42,120 bases of DNA from Acidobacteriota bacterium (lineage in GTDB: Bacteria > Acidobacteriota > JAAYUB01). Shown here piece by piece: positions 23,208-32,972 of this stretch. The stretch is taken from the NCBI GenBank assembly GCA_029565065.1, contig JAKQOW010000029.1:1-42120 (forward strand), read 5' to 3'. The notes under the pieces are model-generated. The model was not told the origin of the DNA and searched no databases. It saw nothing but the letters and a program-made list of their open reading frames with translations. Every line of letters begins with the position of its first letter. Positions within the stretch are counted from its first letter, which is position 1. Made by a program: the position numbers and the translations under genes.

Positions 23208-25703
23208 ATGAGTGAAAAGAAGAACGGGTTCCTCACGCCGGCCAGGTTGCGCGAGGAGATCCTGCGCTGCGAGTTCTGCGAGGAGAAGCCGTGCCGCGAC
23301 GCGTGCCCGGTCCACTGCTCGCCGGCCGATTTCATCATGGCCGCTCGCGTGGGGGCGCCGTCCGACTGGCGCCGCGCCGCCGCGGTGATCATGGGCTCCA
23401 ACCCGCTGGGCGGCGTCTGCGGCGCGGTCTGCCCCGACACCCACTGCATGGCCGCCTGCTCGCGCAAGCTCTTCGACCGTCCCGTCGAGATCCCGGCGGT
23501 GCAGGCCGCCATCGTGCAGGAGGCCAAGAATCTCGGAGTTATGCCCGCGTTCGCGCCCGCGCCCGCGACCACCCGGCACGTGGCGGTGGTGGGCGCCGGG
23601 CCGGCGGGCCTGGCGGCCGCGGCCACCCTGGCCCAGTGGGGCCACGCGGTCACCGTCTTCGAGCGGGAGCAGCAGGCCGGCGGCATGTGCCGGCTGATCC
23701 CCGGGGAACGGCTGGACCCGCGCATCCTGGAAACGGACATCGAATTCCTCGCCGGCCTGGGGCGGATCGCCTTCCAGTTTGGCCACGCCGTGGCGCAGCC
23801 CGACGAGCTGCTCGCCACCGGCTGCGACGCGGTGGTCGTGGCCACCGGCCTCGACCACCCGGTGCGCCTGGGTATCCGCGGCGAGAACCTGGCCATCGAC
23901 TGGCTGAGCTATCTGCGCGCGCCACGGCGCGTCCCCGTGCGCGGCCACGACGTGGCCGTCGTCGGCGGCGGCGCCGTGGCCGTGGATTGCGCCCTGGCGG
24001 CTCGACGCCACGGCGCCGCGAGCGTGGAGCTCATCTGCCTGGAGCAGCTCGACGAGATGCCGCTGACCGCGGCCGAGCGGCAGTGGCTCCTCGACGCCGG
24101 CCTGGCCGTCACCGGGCGGTCCCGGCTCACCGGCATCAGCCGCGGGGCGGACGGCTGCCTCGGCGTGGGCGTCCGGCGGGTGCTGCTCCCCAGGGGGAAG
24201 AAATTCCACCCCCGCCTCGTGGCGGACGACCCCGGCGCGGCGCCCGTCCGGCGCCGGTTCGACACCGTGGTCATCGCCATCGGCGCCCGGCCCGGCCTCG
24301 AGACGCCCCGGACGCGCGGCGTGTTCTACGCCGGCGATCTGGTCAACGGGCCCACCACCGTGGTCGAGGCGGCTGCCGCCGGCAAGAATGTCGCCCAGGC
24401 GGTGCACGCCTGGCTGGCCGGCGAAAAGGCGCTCCGCGTGGACAAGCCCGTCAAGAGCCGCGTCACGCTGGCCGGCCGGCGGCTCGTGCCGGTGCCCCTG
24501 GACACGGCGTTCTTCGGCCGAACCGTCGTTTCGCCGTTCCTGCTGTCGGCGGCGCCGCCCACCGACGGCTACGAGCAGATGCGCCGCGCCTACGCCGCCG
24601 GCTGGGCCGGCGGGGTGATGAAGACCGCGTTCGACGGCGTGCCCATCCACATCCCGGGCGCCTACATGTATGTGCTGGGCGACCGCACCTACGGCAACTG
24701 CGATAACGTGTCGGGCCACTCGCTGGACCGGGTCTGCGATGAGGTGGCCCGGCTGGTGCGGGAATACCCCGACCGCCTGACGATGGCGTCCACCGGCGGC
24801 CCCGTGACCGGCGACGACGCGGCGGACCGCACGGTGTGGCAGTCCAACACCCGCAAGCTCGAGGCTGCCGGCGCCATGGGGATCGAGTACAGCCTCTCCT
24901 GTCCCCAGGGCGGCGACGGCACCCACGGCGACATCGTCTCGCAGAACGCGGCGCTCACCGCCCGGATCATCGGCTGGATCCTCGAGGGCGGCGACCCGCG
25001 CGTGCCGAAGCTCTTCAAGCTCACCGGCGCGGTGACGGCGATCCAGCCCATCGTGACGGCGATCCGCGGCGTGCTGGAACGGCACTCGGCGGCCCGGGCC
25101 GGGATCACCCTGGCCAACACGTTCCCGAGCCTCGGCTTCCGCCCCGGCGCCGACGGCCGCTGGGCCGAGGGCGCGGTCATCGGCCTGTCGGGCGAGGGGG
25201 TGCTCCCCATCAGCTACCTGACGCTGGCCAAGGCGGGCGCGCTGGGTGTGCCCATCTCCGGCAACGGCGGGCCCATGGACTACCTAGGCGCGGCCCACTT
25301 CCTGGCGCTCGGCGCCGAGACGGTCCAGTTCTGCACCGTGGCCATGAAGTACGGCCTTGGCATCGTCGACGACCTGCACGCCGGGCTCAGCCACCTGCTG
25401 CAGGCCCTGGGGATGGCGTCGGTGGCCGAACTGGTCGGCCTGCTCCAGCCGCACCCGATCCGCGACTTCATGGAGCTGTCGGCGGAAAAGCCGGTCTCCG
25501 CGGTGGACCGGGAGCTGTGCCGGCACTGCGGGAACTGCACGCGCTGTCCGTACCTGGCCATCGAACTCGACGACGAGAAGGTCCCGCGGACCGATCCGGC
25601 CCGCTGCGTGGGCTGCTCGCTCTGTGCCCAGAAGTGCTTCTCCGGCGCGCTGCACATGCGGCCGCGCACCGCCGAGGAGGCCGCCGCGCTCCGCGAAAGC
25701 TGA
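23208..25703 (+). CDS. Fused PreT-PreA / dihydropyrimidine dehydrogenase-like flavo-iron-sulfur protein
   Basis: An 831-aa chain in the domain order of mammalian DPYD. N-terminal 4Fe-4S ligands follow the DPYD spacing: C21, C24, C29, C33, then C75, C80, C84, and Q99 in VEIPAVQAAI at the place of the unusual Gln ligand. FAD site VVGAGPAGLAAA, NAD(P)H site VVGGGAVAVDCA. The C-terminal half is a PreA-like FMN barrel (YSLSCPQGG at about 562-570; YGLGIVDDLHAGLSHLLQAL) and ends in two ferredoxin clusters, CRHCGNCTRCP and CVGCSLCAQKC. The position of the catalytic Cys of mammalian DPYD holds Ser578 or Val577; as I recall, E. coli PreA also lacks Cys there, so activity is not excluded. Likely reaction: NAD(P)H-linked reduction of uracil or thymine, or the reverse; alternatively an electron carrier for the neighbouring XDH. 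The ATG has GGGAG 6-8 nt upstream. Confidence 0.85.
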   Translation: MSEKKNGFLTPARLREEILRCEFCEEKPCRDACPVHCSPADFIMAARVGAPSDWRRAAAVIMGSNPLGGVCGAVCPDTHCMAACSRKLFDRPVEIPAVQAAIVQEAKNLGVMPAFAPAPATTRHVAVVGAGPAGLAAAATLAQWGHAVTVFEREQQAGGMCRLIPGERLDPRILETDIEFLAGLGRIAFQFGHAVAQPDELLATGCDAVVVATGLDHPVRLGIRGENLAIDWLSYLRAPRRVPVRGHDVAVVGGGAVAVDCALAARRHGAASVELICLEQLDEMPLTAAERQWLLDAGLAVTGRSRLTGISRGADGCLGVGVRRVLLPRGKKFHPRLVADDPGAAPVRRRFDTVVIAIGARPGLETPRTRGVFYAGDLVNGPTTVVEAAAAGKNVAQAVHAWLAGEKALRVDKPVKSRVTLAGRRLVPVPLDTAFFGRTVVSPFLLSAAPPTDGYEQMRRAYAAGWAGGVMKTAFDGVPIHIPGAYMYVLGDRTYGNCDNVSGHSLDRVCDEVARLVREYPDRLTMASTGGPVTGDDAADRTVWQSNTRKLEAAGAMGIEYSLSCPQGGDGTHGDIVSQNAALTARIIGWILEGGDPRVPKLFKLTGAVTAIQPIVTAIRGVLERHSAARAGITLANTFPSLGFRPGADGRWAEGAVIGLSGEGVLPISYLTLAKAGALGVPISGNGGPMDYLGAAHFLALGAETVQFCTVAMKYGLGIVDDLHAGLSHLLQALGMASVAELVGLLQPHPIRDFMELSAEKPVSAVDRELCRHCGNCTRCPYLAIELDDEKVPRTDPARCVGCSLCAQKCFSGALHMRPRTAEEAAALRES

Positions 25704-25785
25704 CGGCGTTCCCGGCCGCCGGTGCCGCCGGCGAACCGCCGGCCGGGCCGTAGATGACGCGACATTCATGATCCTGGAGGATGTG

Positions 25786-26220
25786 ATGCACAAGGTGGAA
25801 TTGGCGGCGGCGCTGTCCCAGGAGGGGTTCAACTGCGCCCAGGCGGTCATCGGCGCCTACGGCCCGGAGCTGGGCCTGTCCCGCGATCTGGCGATGGGCG
25901 TGGCCGCCGGGTTCGGCGGCGGGCTGGGGCGCACCGCCGGGGTGTGCGGCGCGGTGAGCGGGGCGGTGATGGCCCTGGGGCTGCGGCACGGGGCCCGCGC
26001 CGGCGCCGATACCGACACGAAGGAGCGCGCGTACGCGCTGACGAAGGAATTCCTGGCGCGGTTTGCCGCCCGCCACGGCACCGTGCTGTGCCGCGAGCTG
26101 CTGGGCGTGGATGTGGGCACAGCCGAGGGGCTGACGCGCGCCCGCACCGAGGGGAAGTTCAAGACCCTCTGTCCCAACTTCGTCCGCACCGCCGCGGAAC
26201 TGCTGGAGGAGATGCTCTAG
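25786..26220 (+). CDS. C_GCAxxG_C_C family putative redox protein
   Basis: A 144-aa protein with the family pattern (PF09719): FNCAQAV at 15-21, then GFGGGLGRTAGVCGAVSGAV, then LCRELLG and a last Cys in LCPNFV. The conserved Cys residues suggest metal or cluster binding or a disulfide function; the biochemical role of the family is unknown, and members often sit beside redox enzymes. The start at 25786 has GGAGG exactly 5 nt upstream; an in-frame ATG at 25768 includes that site in its coding region and is less likely. It follows the DPYD-like gene after 82 nt on the same strand and may be cotranscribed. Confidence 0.88.
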   Translation: MHKVELAAALSQEGFNCAQAVIGAYGPELGLSRDLAMGVAAGFGGGLGRTAGVCGAVSGAVMALGLRHGARAGADTDTKERAYALTKEFLARFAARHGTVLCRELLGVDVGTAEGLTRARTEGKFKTLCPNFVRTAAELLEEML

Positions 26221-26223
26221 CGG

Positions 26224-26578
26224 ATGGGGTGAATGGGTGAACAGTGAACAGTGAACAGTGAGGAGATAGGAGATAGGAGTTTGAAGTCCCTTCGTGCTCG
26301 TCATTCGTAATCGTCATTCGTAATCGTGCTCGTAATCGTAATTCGTGATCGTAATCGTGATCGGACCTAGGACCTAGGCCCTGGGTTCTGGATCCCAGGT
26401 CCCAACCCCCAGGTCCCGTATCCCAGATTGTGCTTTGTGCCCTTCGTGACTTCGTGGTGAGCCTGCCACGTCGAGGCACGATTACGAATTACGATTACGA
26501 TTACGATTACGAATTACGATTACGAGCACGAACAACGGAAACAGGAACGAGCCTCTAGCCTCGAGCCTCTAGCCTCGT
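26224..26578. repeat. Composite intergenic array, second full example
   Basis: Fills the space between two convergent genes. Order: GTGAATGG and three GTGAACA units (26230-26255), GGAGATA units, a TCGTAATCG-type arm (26292-26363), a nine-unit ACCTAGG/CCCAGGT heptamer array (26365-26427), a block shared with 18470-18538 at 62 of 69 bases (26433-26501), an ATTACG arm (26478-26525), and a 14-bp tandem duplication of GCCTCTAGCCTCG(A/T) at 26551-26578. No terminator with a T-run is visible, so transcripts from both sides may run into these arms. Confidence 0.85.
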
Positions 26579-26584
26579 TCGGCG

Positions 26585-29500
26585 TCAGCGCGCCGCCAGG
26601 GTCACGGCGATCGTGAGCTCCGCCCCGTCACGGCGCAGCGTGACCGTGACCGTGTCACCCGGCTGGCGGCCGCGCAGCGCGGCGGCGTACTCCGCCAGCG
26701 TGTTCACGGCCTGGCCGTCGAGGGTGGTGATCACGTCTCCCGGCCGGATGCCGGCGCCCGCGGCGGGCGAATCCGGCGTCACGGCGGCCACCTTCACCCC
26801 CGGGCCGGCGAAGGCGAAATCCGGCATGGTGCCCAGGGTGACGCGGCGACCCGCGGACGGCGCGACGGGCCCGTCGTTGGCCCGGTCGGGAGCGGCCGCG
26901 GCCTGAGATCGCGCGGTCGGCGCCGGACGCGTCAGCGGCTCGACGCGCTCGGCCAGGTAGCGCACCGCCTCGCGGGTGAAGGCGGCCACCTTGACCAGGC
27001 CGTCGGCGTCCACGCGGTCGGCGGTGTCGCCGGGGCGGTGGTAGTCGGCGTGGGGACCGGCGAAGAGCTGCACCGCCGGGACGCCCCGGGCGATGAAGCT
27101 GGCGTGGTCGCTGCCGTCCAGCTCTTGCCCGACCAACTCCGAGGCCACGCCGGTGACGTAGCTGCAGCCCATGGTGATGTGCACCCACTCGCGGGCGGAC
27201 GCGCCGCCCAGCACCAGGAGCTTGCGCTCGCCCAGGCGGCCCACGGTGTCCAGGTTCACGGCGCCCATGATCCGCTCCGGCGGGTAGTCGCCGGGCGCCT
27301 CCAGGTAATGCCGCGAGCCGCGCCGGCCGCTCTCCTCGCCGGTGAAGGCGGCGAAGATCATCGTGCGCTCCGGCGGCGCCTCCTGGGCCATCACCCGGGC
27401 CAGCTCCAGCAGCACGGCCACGCCGCTGGCGTTGTCGTCGGCGCCGGGGTGGATCTTCCCCTCGTCGCCCTGGTGGACGTCCGGCCATCCCAAACCCAGG
27501 TGATCATAGTGGGCGCACACCACCACCGACTGCCCGGCCCAGTCGGGCCGCGCCCCGGGCAGGACCGCGATGACGTTGGCCAGCTCCAGCGGCCGGTTGT
27601 CGGGCCCGCCGGGCTCCGTCCAGCGCTGCAGCCAGCTGCCGCCGTCGCCGCCGGGCCGCAGGCCCGCCGCCTGGAATTGCCCGGCGATGTACTCGGCGGC
27701 GCGCGCCAGGCCGGGGGAGCCGAGGCCGCGGCCCTCCATCTCCGACGCGGCAAGAATCCGTACGTGCCCCGCCATGTTGCCGGCGGAAAACGGCGGCGGC
27801 AGTTCCGCCAGCGCCTTGCGCGCCGGCAGCCGGGCGGGCGGCGGGAGCTCCGGCGCGGCGCCGGCGGCCGCGGCGACGGCGGCGCTCAGCGGCGAGCCCA
27901 CCGCGGGCCACTGCCCCTTGAGCACGTTGGCCGGTTCGTCCCCCTCGAACGCGAGGTAGCTGTACTTGCCGTAGTGGGGGAGCTTGCGGCCGAGGCCCGG
28001 CAGGGCCGCCGGCGGGTCGGCGCCGAGCCAGACGAGCACGCCCGCGGGATCGTCCGGATGGCGGGCCGTGACGATGACGCTGTGGCCGGCCCGGGCCAGC
28101 GTCCGGCCGCCGACGGCGGCGTCCGCCGTCCCGAGCTTCAGGCCGTACCCGGCGGCCGCCCGCTCGAACGCCGGGCGATACGTGTTCTCCCACCCCAGCA
28201 GCCAGACGGCGCCGCCGCGGGGCAACTTCGCCAGCTTGGCGTCGGTGACCACGGTCATCTGGCCGGGGCGCTCCGCGGCCCATCCTTCGGCCAGGCGCCG
28301 GTAGCCGGCCAGCGCCTCCGGCGGCGCGGCGGCCGGCAGGACCAGCCACACCCGGCCGGCGCCGAACGCCTGCGAGAGCGCCGGCGGGATCTCGGCCCGG
28401 TCCAGCCGTCGGAAGACATCGAACTGCGGGTCCACGTCCAGCCGCAGCGGCCGCCGGGGGAGGTCCAGCTCGAAGTCGGCGCCCGCCGTGGGCAGCGGCA
28501 CGGTGACGAGCCACGGCGACGCCTCCCCCTCCAGCGTCACCGCGACGGGGACGTCCAGCGCAAAGGGCGCGCCGCCCTGCGTCTGGGCCAGGCGGAATGC
28601 CAGCCGCCAGCCGTCGCCGGCCGGCGCCGCCGCCGCGGACTCGAGCCGCAGCACCGGCGCGCCGGCGCGCGTCACCCACTGGTCGATGACCGGCTGCAGG
28701 TTCCGGCCGGCGGCGGCGGAAGCGGCGCGGGCGAAATCGGCGAAGGCGGCGCGGCGGAAGCGGTTGTCGCGATAGAACGACCGGAGCGCCTCGGTGAACG
28801 CGGCGTCGCCGATGTCGCGGCGGAGCATGTGGAAGAGCATCATCGATTTGCCGTACCCCACGGCCTCGCTGGCCGCGTCGTGGCGGCTGCGGAAGGCGGT
28901 GAGGGGGATATCGTTCTTCGCGTTCACATAGTCGGCGTATTTCTGCAGCGTGGCGCGGCGGTACTCCTCGCCCTGGCCGCGCTGCTCGGCGATGAGATGG
29001 TCGGCCAGGTAGGCGGTGAGACCCTCGCACCAGTTGCCCGCGGGCATGTCTACGTAGACGCCGTTGCCCCAGTAGTTGTGGAGCAGCTCGTGGGGGTAGG
29101 AGGAGTGGAGGATGAACGGAAAGCGGATCACCTTCTCGCCGAGCAGGGTGAAGGAGGGCATGCCGTAGCCGGTCTCCCAGAAGTTCTCCACCAGGGCGAA
29201 CTTCTCGAACGGGAACGGGCCGATCAGTTTCTGGTACATGTCCATGTAGCTGGCGGTGACGCCGAGGTAGCGGTCGGCCAGTGCCGGATCGGGCGTCCGC
29301 AGGAAGGCCATGGCGACGGCCGGGCCGGCAGGCCGGGCGTACTCGGTGAAGGGGCCGGCCACGAGGTAGATCTCCTCGGACGGATGGGGGCACTCCCAGG
29401 TGGCGTGGCGCGCAGCGCCCTCGCGCTCATGCCGGATGCGCCGGCCCTGGCTCACCGCGTCCCAGTCGGCCGGCACTTCCGCAGCGAGGAAGAAGGTGAC

Positions 29501-30004
29501 CAACTGCGGGCCGAACCACGGCACCCAGTGCGAGCTGCCCGCCAGGTAGGCCCCTGCGGCGGCGATGATCCCGGGCGTTTCGCTGAAGCCGCGCGCGTAC
29601 TCCGCCGCGGCCTGGGTGACGGGATGCCGGATCGCTCCGGCGTAGCTCAGGGTGAACCGCCACTCGGCGCCGGTCTCGAAGGTGCGGACGATCTCGTAGA
29701 GCGCCACGGGAATGTCGGCGGGCGGGCGCCACGCCGCCGGCAGGGCGGGGAAATCCGCCGGGCCCGGCCGCCGCTCCAGGCGCCGCAGTGTGTAGCCCAG
29801 CGTCTCGATGCGGGGCTCCAGGCCGTCGTGCAGCAGGAAGCGGACGGAGTCTGCGCCCGTCGAGGGGAAAACGACGGTGTCGCTCACCGCGAGGGTGCCG
29901 GCCGCCGGCGTCAGCCGGACCGCCAGGTCGTGGTGGACTCCGGCGCCGGCCATGCAGCCGGCGGCGGCCAGGATCAGCAGACCGTTCAGAATGGCACGTC
30001 GCAT
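26585..30004 (-). CDS. M1-type aminopeptidase fused to M28 peptidase and PDZ domain
   Basis: About 1139 aa, probably exported: the leader AILNGLLILAAAGC looks like a lipoprotein signal. The N-terminal half is an M1 gluzincin: HELLH at 305-309 and a downstream Glu in NWCEG at 327, with GYGMPSFTLL before it in the place of the usual GxMEN motif. The spacing from the second His to Glu is 17 residues rather than the usual 18. From about 760 an M28 peptidase follows, with complete zinc ligands: AHYDHLG, GADDNASG, EESGRRGS, NLDTVGR and HADYHRPGDT. The last 75 residues are a PDZ domain (GIRPGDVITTLDGQAV). It should trim peptides from the N-terminus in the periplasm or outside. GGAGG stands 9 nt before the ATG at 30004; another ATG at 30010 is too close to it. 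An 85-nt gap separates it from the phosphatase upstream. Confidence 0.9.
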   Translation of the reverse strand: MRRAILNGLLILAAAGCMAGAGVHHDLAVRLTPAAGTLAVSDTVVFPSTGADSVRFLLHDGLEPRIETLGYTLRRLERRPGPADFPALPAAWRPPADIPVALYEIVRTFETGAEWRFTLSYAGAIRHPVTQAAAEYARGFSETPGIIAAAGAYLAGSSHWVPWFGPQLVTFFLAAEVPADWDAVSQGRRIRHEREGAARHATWECPHPSEEIYLVAGPFTEYARPAGPAVAMAFLRTPDPALADRYLGVTASYMDMYQKLIGPFPFEKFALVENFWETGYGMPSFTLLGEKVIRFPFILHSSYPHELLHNYWGNGVYVDMPAGNWCEGLTAYLADHLIAEQRGQGEEYRRATLQKYADYVNAKNDIPLTAFRSRHDAASEAVGYGKSMMLFHMLRRDIGDAAFTEALRSFYRDNRFRRAAFADFARAASAAAGRNLQPVIDQWVTRAGAPVLRLESAAAAPAGDGWRLAFRLAQTQGGAPFALDVPVAVTLEGEASPWLVTVPLPTAGADFELDLPRRPLRLDVDPQFDVFRRLDRAEIPPALSQAFGAGRVWLVLPAAAPPEALAGYRRLAEGWAAERPGQMTVVTDAKLAKLPRGGAVWLLGWENTYRPAFERAAAGYGLKLGTADAAVGGRTLARAGHSVIVTARHPDDPAGVLVWLGADPPAALPGLGRKLPHYGKYSYLAFEGDEPANVLKGQWPAVGSPLSAAVAAAAGAAPELPPPARLPARKALAELPPPFSAGNMAGHVRILAASEMEGRGLGSPGLARAAEYIAGQFQAAGLRPGGDGGSWLQRWTEPGGPDNRPLELANVIAVLPGARPDWAGQSVVVCAHYDHLGLGWPDVHQGDEGKIHPGADDNASGVAVLLELARVMAQEAPPERTMIFAAFTGEESGRRGSRHYLEAPGDYPPERIMGAVNLDTVGRLGERKLLVLGGASAREWVHITMGCSYVTGVASELVGQELDGSDHASFIARGVPAVQLFAGPHADYHRPGDTADRVDADGLVKVAAFTREAVRYLAERVEPLTRPAPTARSQAAAAPDRANDGPVAPSAGRRVTLGTMPDFAFAGPGVKVAAVTPDSPAAGAGIRPGDVITTLDGQAVNTLAEYAAALRGRQPGDTVTVTLRRDGAELTIAVTLAAR

Positions 30005-30095
30005 GGACATGAACCTCCGGTGAGATGACGAAGGGCACCCGGGGATTGGATGCCGTCCGGGGCGGAACGGATGGCGTCCGCCGGCCGCCCGCCGG

Positions 30096-32882
30096 TCAGG
30101 ACACCGCCAGGACGAGGAGCGTCAGATCATCCTGGGGCTCGCCGTTGCAGTGGTCCTGCACCGCCGCCTCGATCCGCCGGACCAGCTCCGCCGCCGGCAG
30201 GGCGATGTCGTCACGGACCATCGCCAGGAGCCGATCCTCGCCGAACTGTTCCTGCCGGCCGTCTTCCGCTTCCGCCACGCCGTCGGTGTAGAGCACCAGC
30301 CGGTCGCCGGGCGCCAGTTCCACTTCGCCCTGGACGTAGCCGCGCTTCGGGAAGGGGCCGAGGAACAGGCCGCCCTCCTCCAGCCGTTGCGCCCGGCCGT
30401 CCGGCCGCACCAGCAGCGGCGGACAGTGGCCGGCGTTGACGTACGTCAGGCGGCGCGACGCCGGATCGTACTCCGCGTAGAACAGGGTGATGAACCGTCC
30501 GGCGGGCATCTGGGGATGCAGCGTCCGGTTCAGGCGCTCGCACAGCTCCCGGGGCGGCAGGCCCAGGCCGGTCAGGGCGCGCAGCGCCGCCTGCTGGTTG
30601 GACATGAGCAGCGCCGCGGACATCCCCTTGCCGGCCACGTCGGCGAGGGCGACGGCCAGCCGGCCGTCGGCGAGCTCGATCACGTCGTAGTAGTCGCCGC
30701 CCACTCCGCGGGACGGCTGCCAGGCGGCGGCAATCTCCAGTCCCGCCCGCACGGGGATCTGCTGGGGCAGCAACTGCCGCTGGATGTCGCGGGCCAGCTC
30801 CAGGTCCTGACGCTGCTGCCGCAGGCGGAGCCGGGCCAGCCCGCCGCCCAGCACGCCGGCCGCCTGGACGAGGAAGTCGAGGTCCTCCTCCTCCAAATGC
30901 CGCGCCGGCTGTTTCCGGCCCACCGCCAGCAGGCCGGCGGCCGTGCCGCCGACATGGACAGGCGCGGCGACCTCCAGCCCCATTTTCTGCCAGAGCCGTG
31001 CGGCCGCCGGGGCCAGCTCCTCGCGGCGGACGGTCCGGGAGTCCGCGAAGGCGTCCTCCGCGGCCAGGGGCGCCCGTTCCGCCCAGCCGTCCGGCATGCC
31101 GATGGTTTCCACGATCCGGTACGAGCCGGACGCGTCGGTCTGGAGGAACACGGCCAGGGCGCGGCAGTGCATAGCGGCCAGAGTCATCTCCGCCAGGCGG
31201 CGTGTCAGCACGCCGCGCTCGGTCGCCTCACCCGCGGCGTGTTCCATCGCGGCCAGGGCCTGGGGATAGTCGAACTTGCTCTTGAAGAAGCGGCGGTCCA
31301 CGAACGCCTGCACCCGGCGGTGCAGGGGCAGGAGCAGCGCCCCGGCGCCCAGGGTGGCCAGCACGATGCCCCAGACGCTCTGGGTGCCCGTGAGCAGCAC
31401 CAGGATCGCGCCCGCGGCGGCGGCCTGGGCGAAGAAGGCGACGAGCAGGATGCCCGTGACCGCGGTGTAGATCACCGTCTTGCGGATGATGACGTCGATG
31501 TCCATCAGCCGGTACTTGAAAATGCCGATGGCGAACGAGACGGGGATCAGCACGTAGAACGCCTTGATGATCAGGTAGCTCAGGTTCACGTACCGGCCCG
31601 CGGCGCCGAAGGGGAGCAGCGCGGCGACGTAGAGCGTCAGCCCGACCAGGAAGGTGCTGGCCAGCGCCACGACGGTCCCCCAGAGCGGCCAGCGGAGCTG
31701 GCGCTTCTCCTCGGCGTCGGCCTGCCGGTAACCGGCCACCAGGGCGATGCAGGCCAGGAGAGGATAGAAGAAGGGGATCGCGATCATCCCCAGGACCACA
31801 ATCCCGATGAGGAAGAAGCCGAAACCGATGGGCACGGCGTCGGGCAGGCCGATCCCCGACAACAGCCCCAGGCCGCCCACCGTCACCGCCACGTAGAGCA
31901 GGCCGGCCAACGACCCCGTCAGCCACGGATGCCGCATCCACCCGGTGATCCAGCCGTCGGCGTGGAACCGGCGGCGGAGGCGGGCCGCCCACGCGATGCC
32001 CGCGCCGAGCAGCACCAGGCCGTAGAACGGGGCGAAGCGATCCATCCCATGGTTGAACAACCTTTCCAGCAGGCCGATGCTGAGTCCCGTCAGAACCAGC
32101 ATCGCGATCAGGGCGACGGGGAGCACGTAGATCCAGGCGCTCAGCTCGGGCCGCCGCTGCACCAGGCGAAGGGGTTTGGGAAAAACCAGCGCCAGATGCA
32201 ACAGGCTCGTGGAAAGCACGTAGGTGGCAAGGGTGATGAGGGGCAGGCTGAACGCATAGGTGGCGACCGACAGAAACCGGAGGCCGATGGGCGACAGTTG
32301 CGGCTGGAGGACGATGGGGATCAGCATGTAGCTGATGCCGGCTGACATGGCGAAGATGAAGAACAGGCGGGCCCGGAGATCGTCACTCCGGCGGGTGAAG
32401 ACCAAAAAGCCGATGGCCAGGAAAGCCGCCGCGACCAGCAGGTCCGTGATCACCGTGAACCAGGCATGGAAGCCGGACAAGGTCCGCGTCAGGCGCAGCT
32501 TCACCACCCGATCTTTCCCACCCGACTGGACGGTATAGCTGACGGTGTCGCCCGGGCGGAGGCGGCGGTCCAGCTCGGTGAGCCGCTTCATGTCGTTGAC
32601 GGGGATGCCATCGACGGCGGTCACGCGCTCGCGAGAGCCGAGCCCCGCCAGATCGGCGGGGGATCCGGGCAGGATCCCCGTGATCTGGCCCGGCGCCGGG
32701 ACCAGCAAGGCCAGCAACCCCGGCGGTTTCTGGTCCGGCCGGGTGGACCCGCCCTCCATGAGCAGACCGGCGGAGAAGCTTTGGTGGACCGTGGACAGGT
32801 GCCAGACGATGAACGCCGCCGTGACGGCAACGACAGCGACGGCGGTCCCGAGATAGATGGCCCGAAGGAGCGGCAACTTCAC
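30096..32882 (-). CDS. Membrane PDZ-GAF-SpoIIE (PP2C-type) serine phosphatase
   Basis: A 928-aa inner-membrane signalling protein. One N-terminal helix precedes a PDZ domain (about 60-130, with ITGILPGSPADLAGLG and VTAVDGIPVND) that should lie outside the cytoplasm. Several membrane helices follow (about 145-500), then a GAF-like domain (about 560-690) and, after the linker helix LELARDIQRQLLPQQIP, the PP2C catalytic domain. Metal-binding motifs are intact: GVGGDYYDV at about 724-732, ADVAGKGMSAALLM, LYTDGVAEA and DDLTLLVL. Such RsbU-like proteins dephosphorylate anti-sigma antagonists; no partner anti-sigma or STAS protein is in the window. The combination of extracytoplasmic PDZ and PP2C suggests sensing of envelope proteins (inference). 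Confidence 0.9.
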   Translation of the reverse strand: MKLPLLRAIYLGTAVAVVAVTAAFIVWHLSTVHQSFSAGLLMEGGSTRPDQKPPGLLALLVPAPGQITGILPGSPADLAGLGSRERVTAVDGIPVNDMKRLTELDRRLRPGDTVSYTVQSGGKDRVVKLRLTRTLSGFHAWFTVITDLLVAAAFLAIGFLVFTRRSDDLRARLFFIFAMSAGISYMLIPIVLQPQLSPIGLRFLSVATYAFSLPLITLATYVLSTSLLHLALVFPKPLRLVQRRPELSAWIYVLPVALIAMLVLTGLSIGLLERLFNHGMDRFAPFYGLVLLGAGIAWAARLRRRFHADGWITGWMRHPWLTGSLAGLLYVAVTVGGLGLLSGIGLPDAVPIGFGFFLIGIVVLGMIAIPFFYPLLACIALVAGYRQADAEEKRQLRWPLWGTVVALASTFLVGLTLYVAALLPFGAAGRYVNLSYLIIKAFYVLIPVSFAIGIFKYRLMDIDVIIRKTVIYTAVTGILLVAFFAQAAAAGAILVLLTGTQSVWGIVLATLGAGALLLPLHRRVQAFVDRRFFKSKFDYPQALAAMEHAAGEATERGVLTRRLAEMTLAAMHCRALAVFLQTDASGSYRIVETIGMPDGWAERAPLAAEDAFADSRTVRREELAPAAARLWQKMGLEVAAPVHVGGTAAGLLAVGRKQPARHLEEEDLDFLVQAAGVLGGGLARLRLRQQRQDLELARDIQRQLLPQQIPVRAGLEIAAAWQPSRGVGGDYYDVIELADGRLAVALADVAGKGMSAALLMSNQQAALRALTGLGLPPRELCERLNRTLHPQMPAGRFITLFYAEYDPASRRLTYVNAGHCPPLLVRPDGRAQRLEEGGLFLGPFPKRGYVQGEVELAPGDRLVLYTDGVAEAEDGRQEQFGEDRLLAMVRDDIALPAAELVRRIEAAVQDHCNGEPQDDLTLLVLAVS

Positions 32883-32972
32883 GTGGATGGCTCCGATACA
32901 GCCGCGGCAGGATGGTGCTTCCGCTTCTGAGTCCCCGCCGCCAGGTGACCCGGTGAAATTGGATCGGCGACC

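Noticed and set aside
27038..30028. 996-codon open frame opposite the M1-M28-PDZ peptidase
   Set aside because: The minus strand shows complete peptidase motifs. The plus frame is a GC-driven shadow, as is 30150-32345 opposite the phosphatase.
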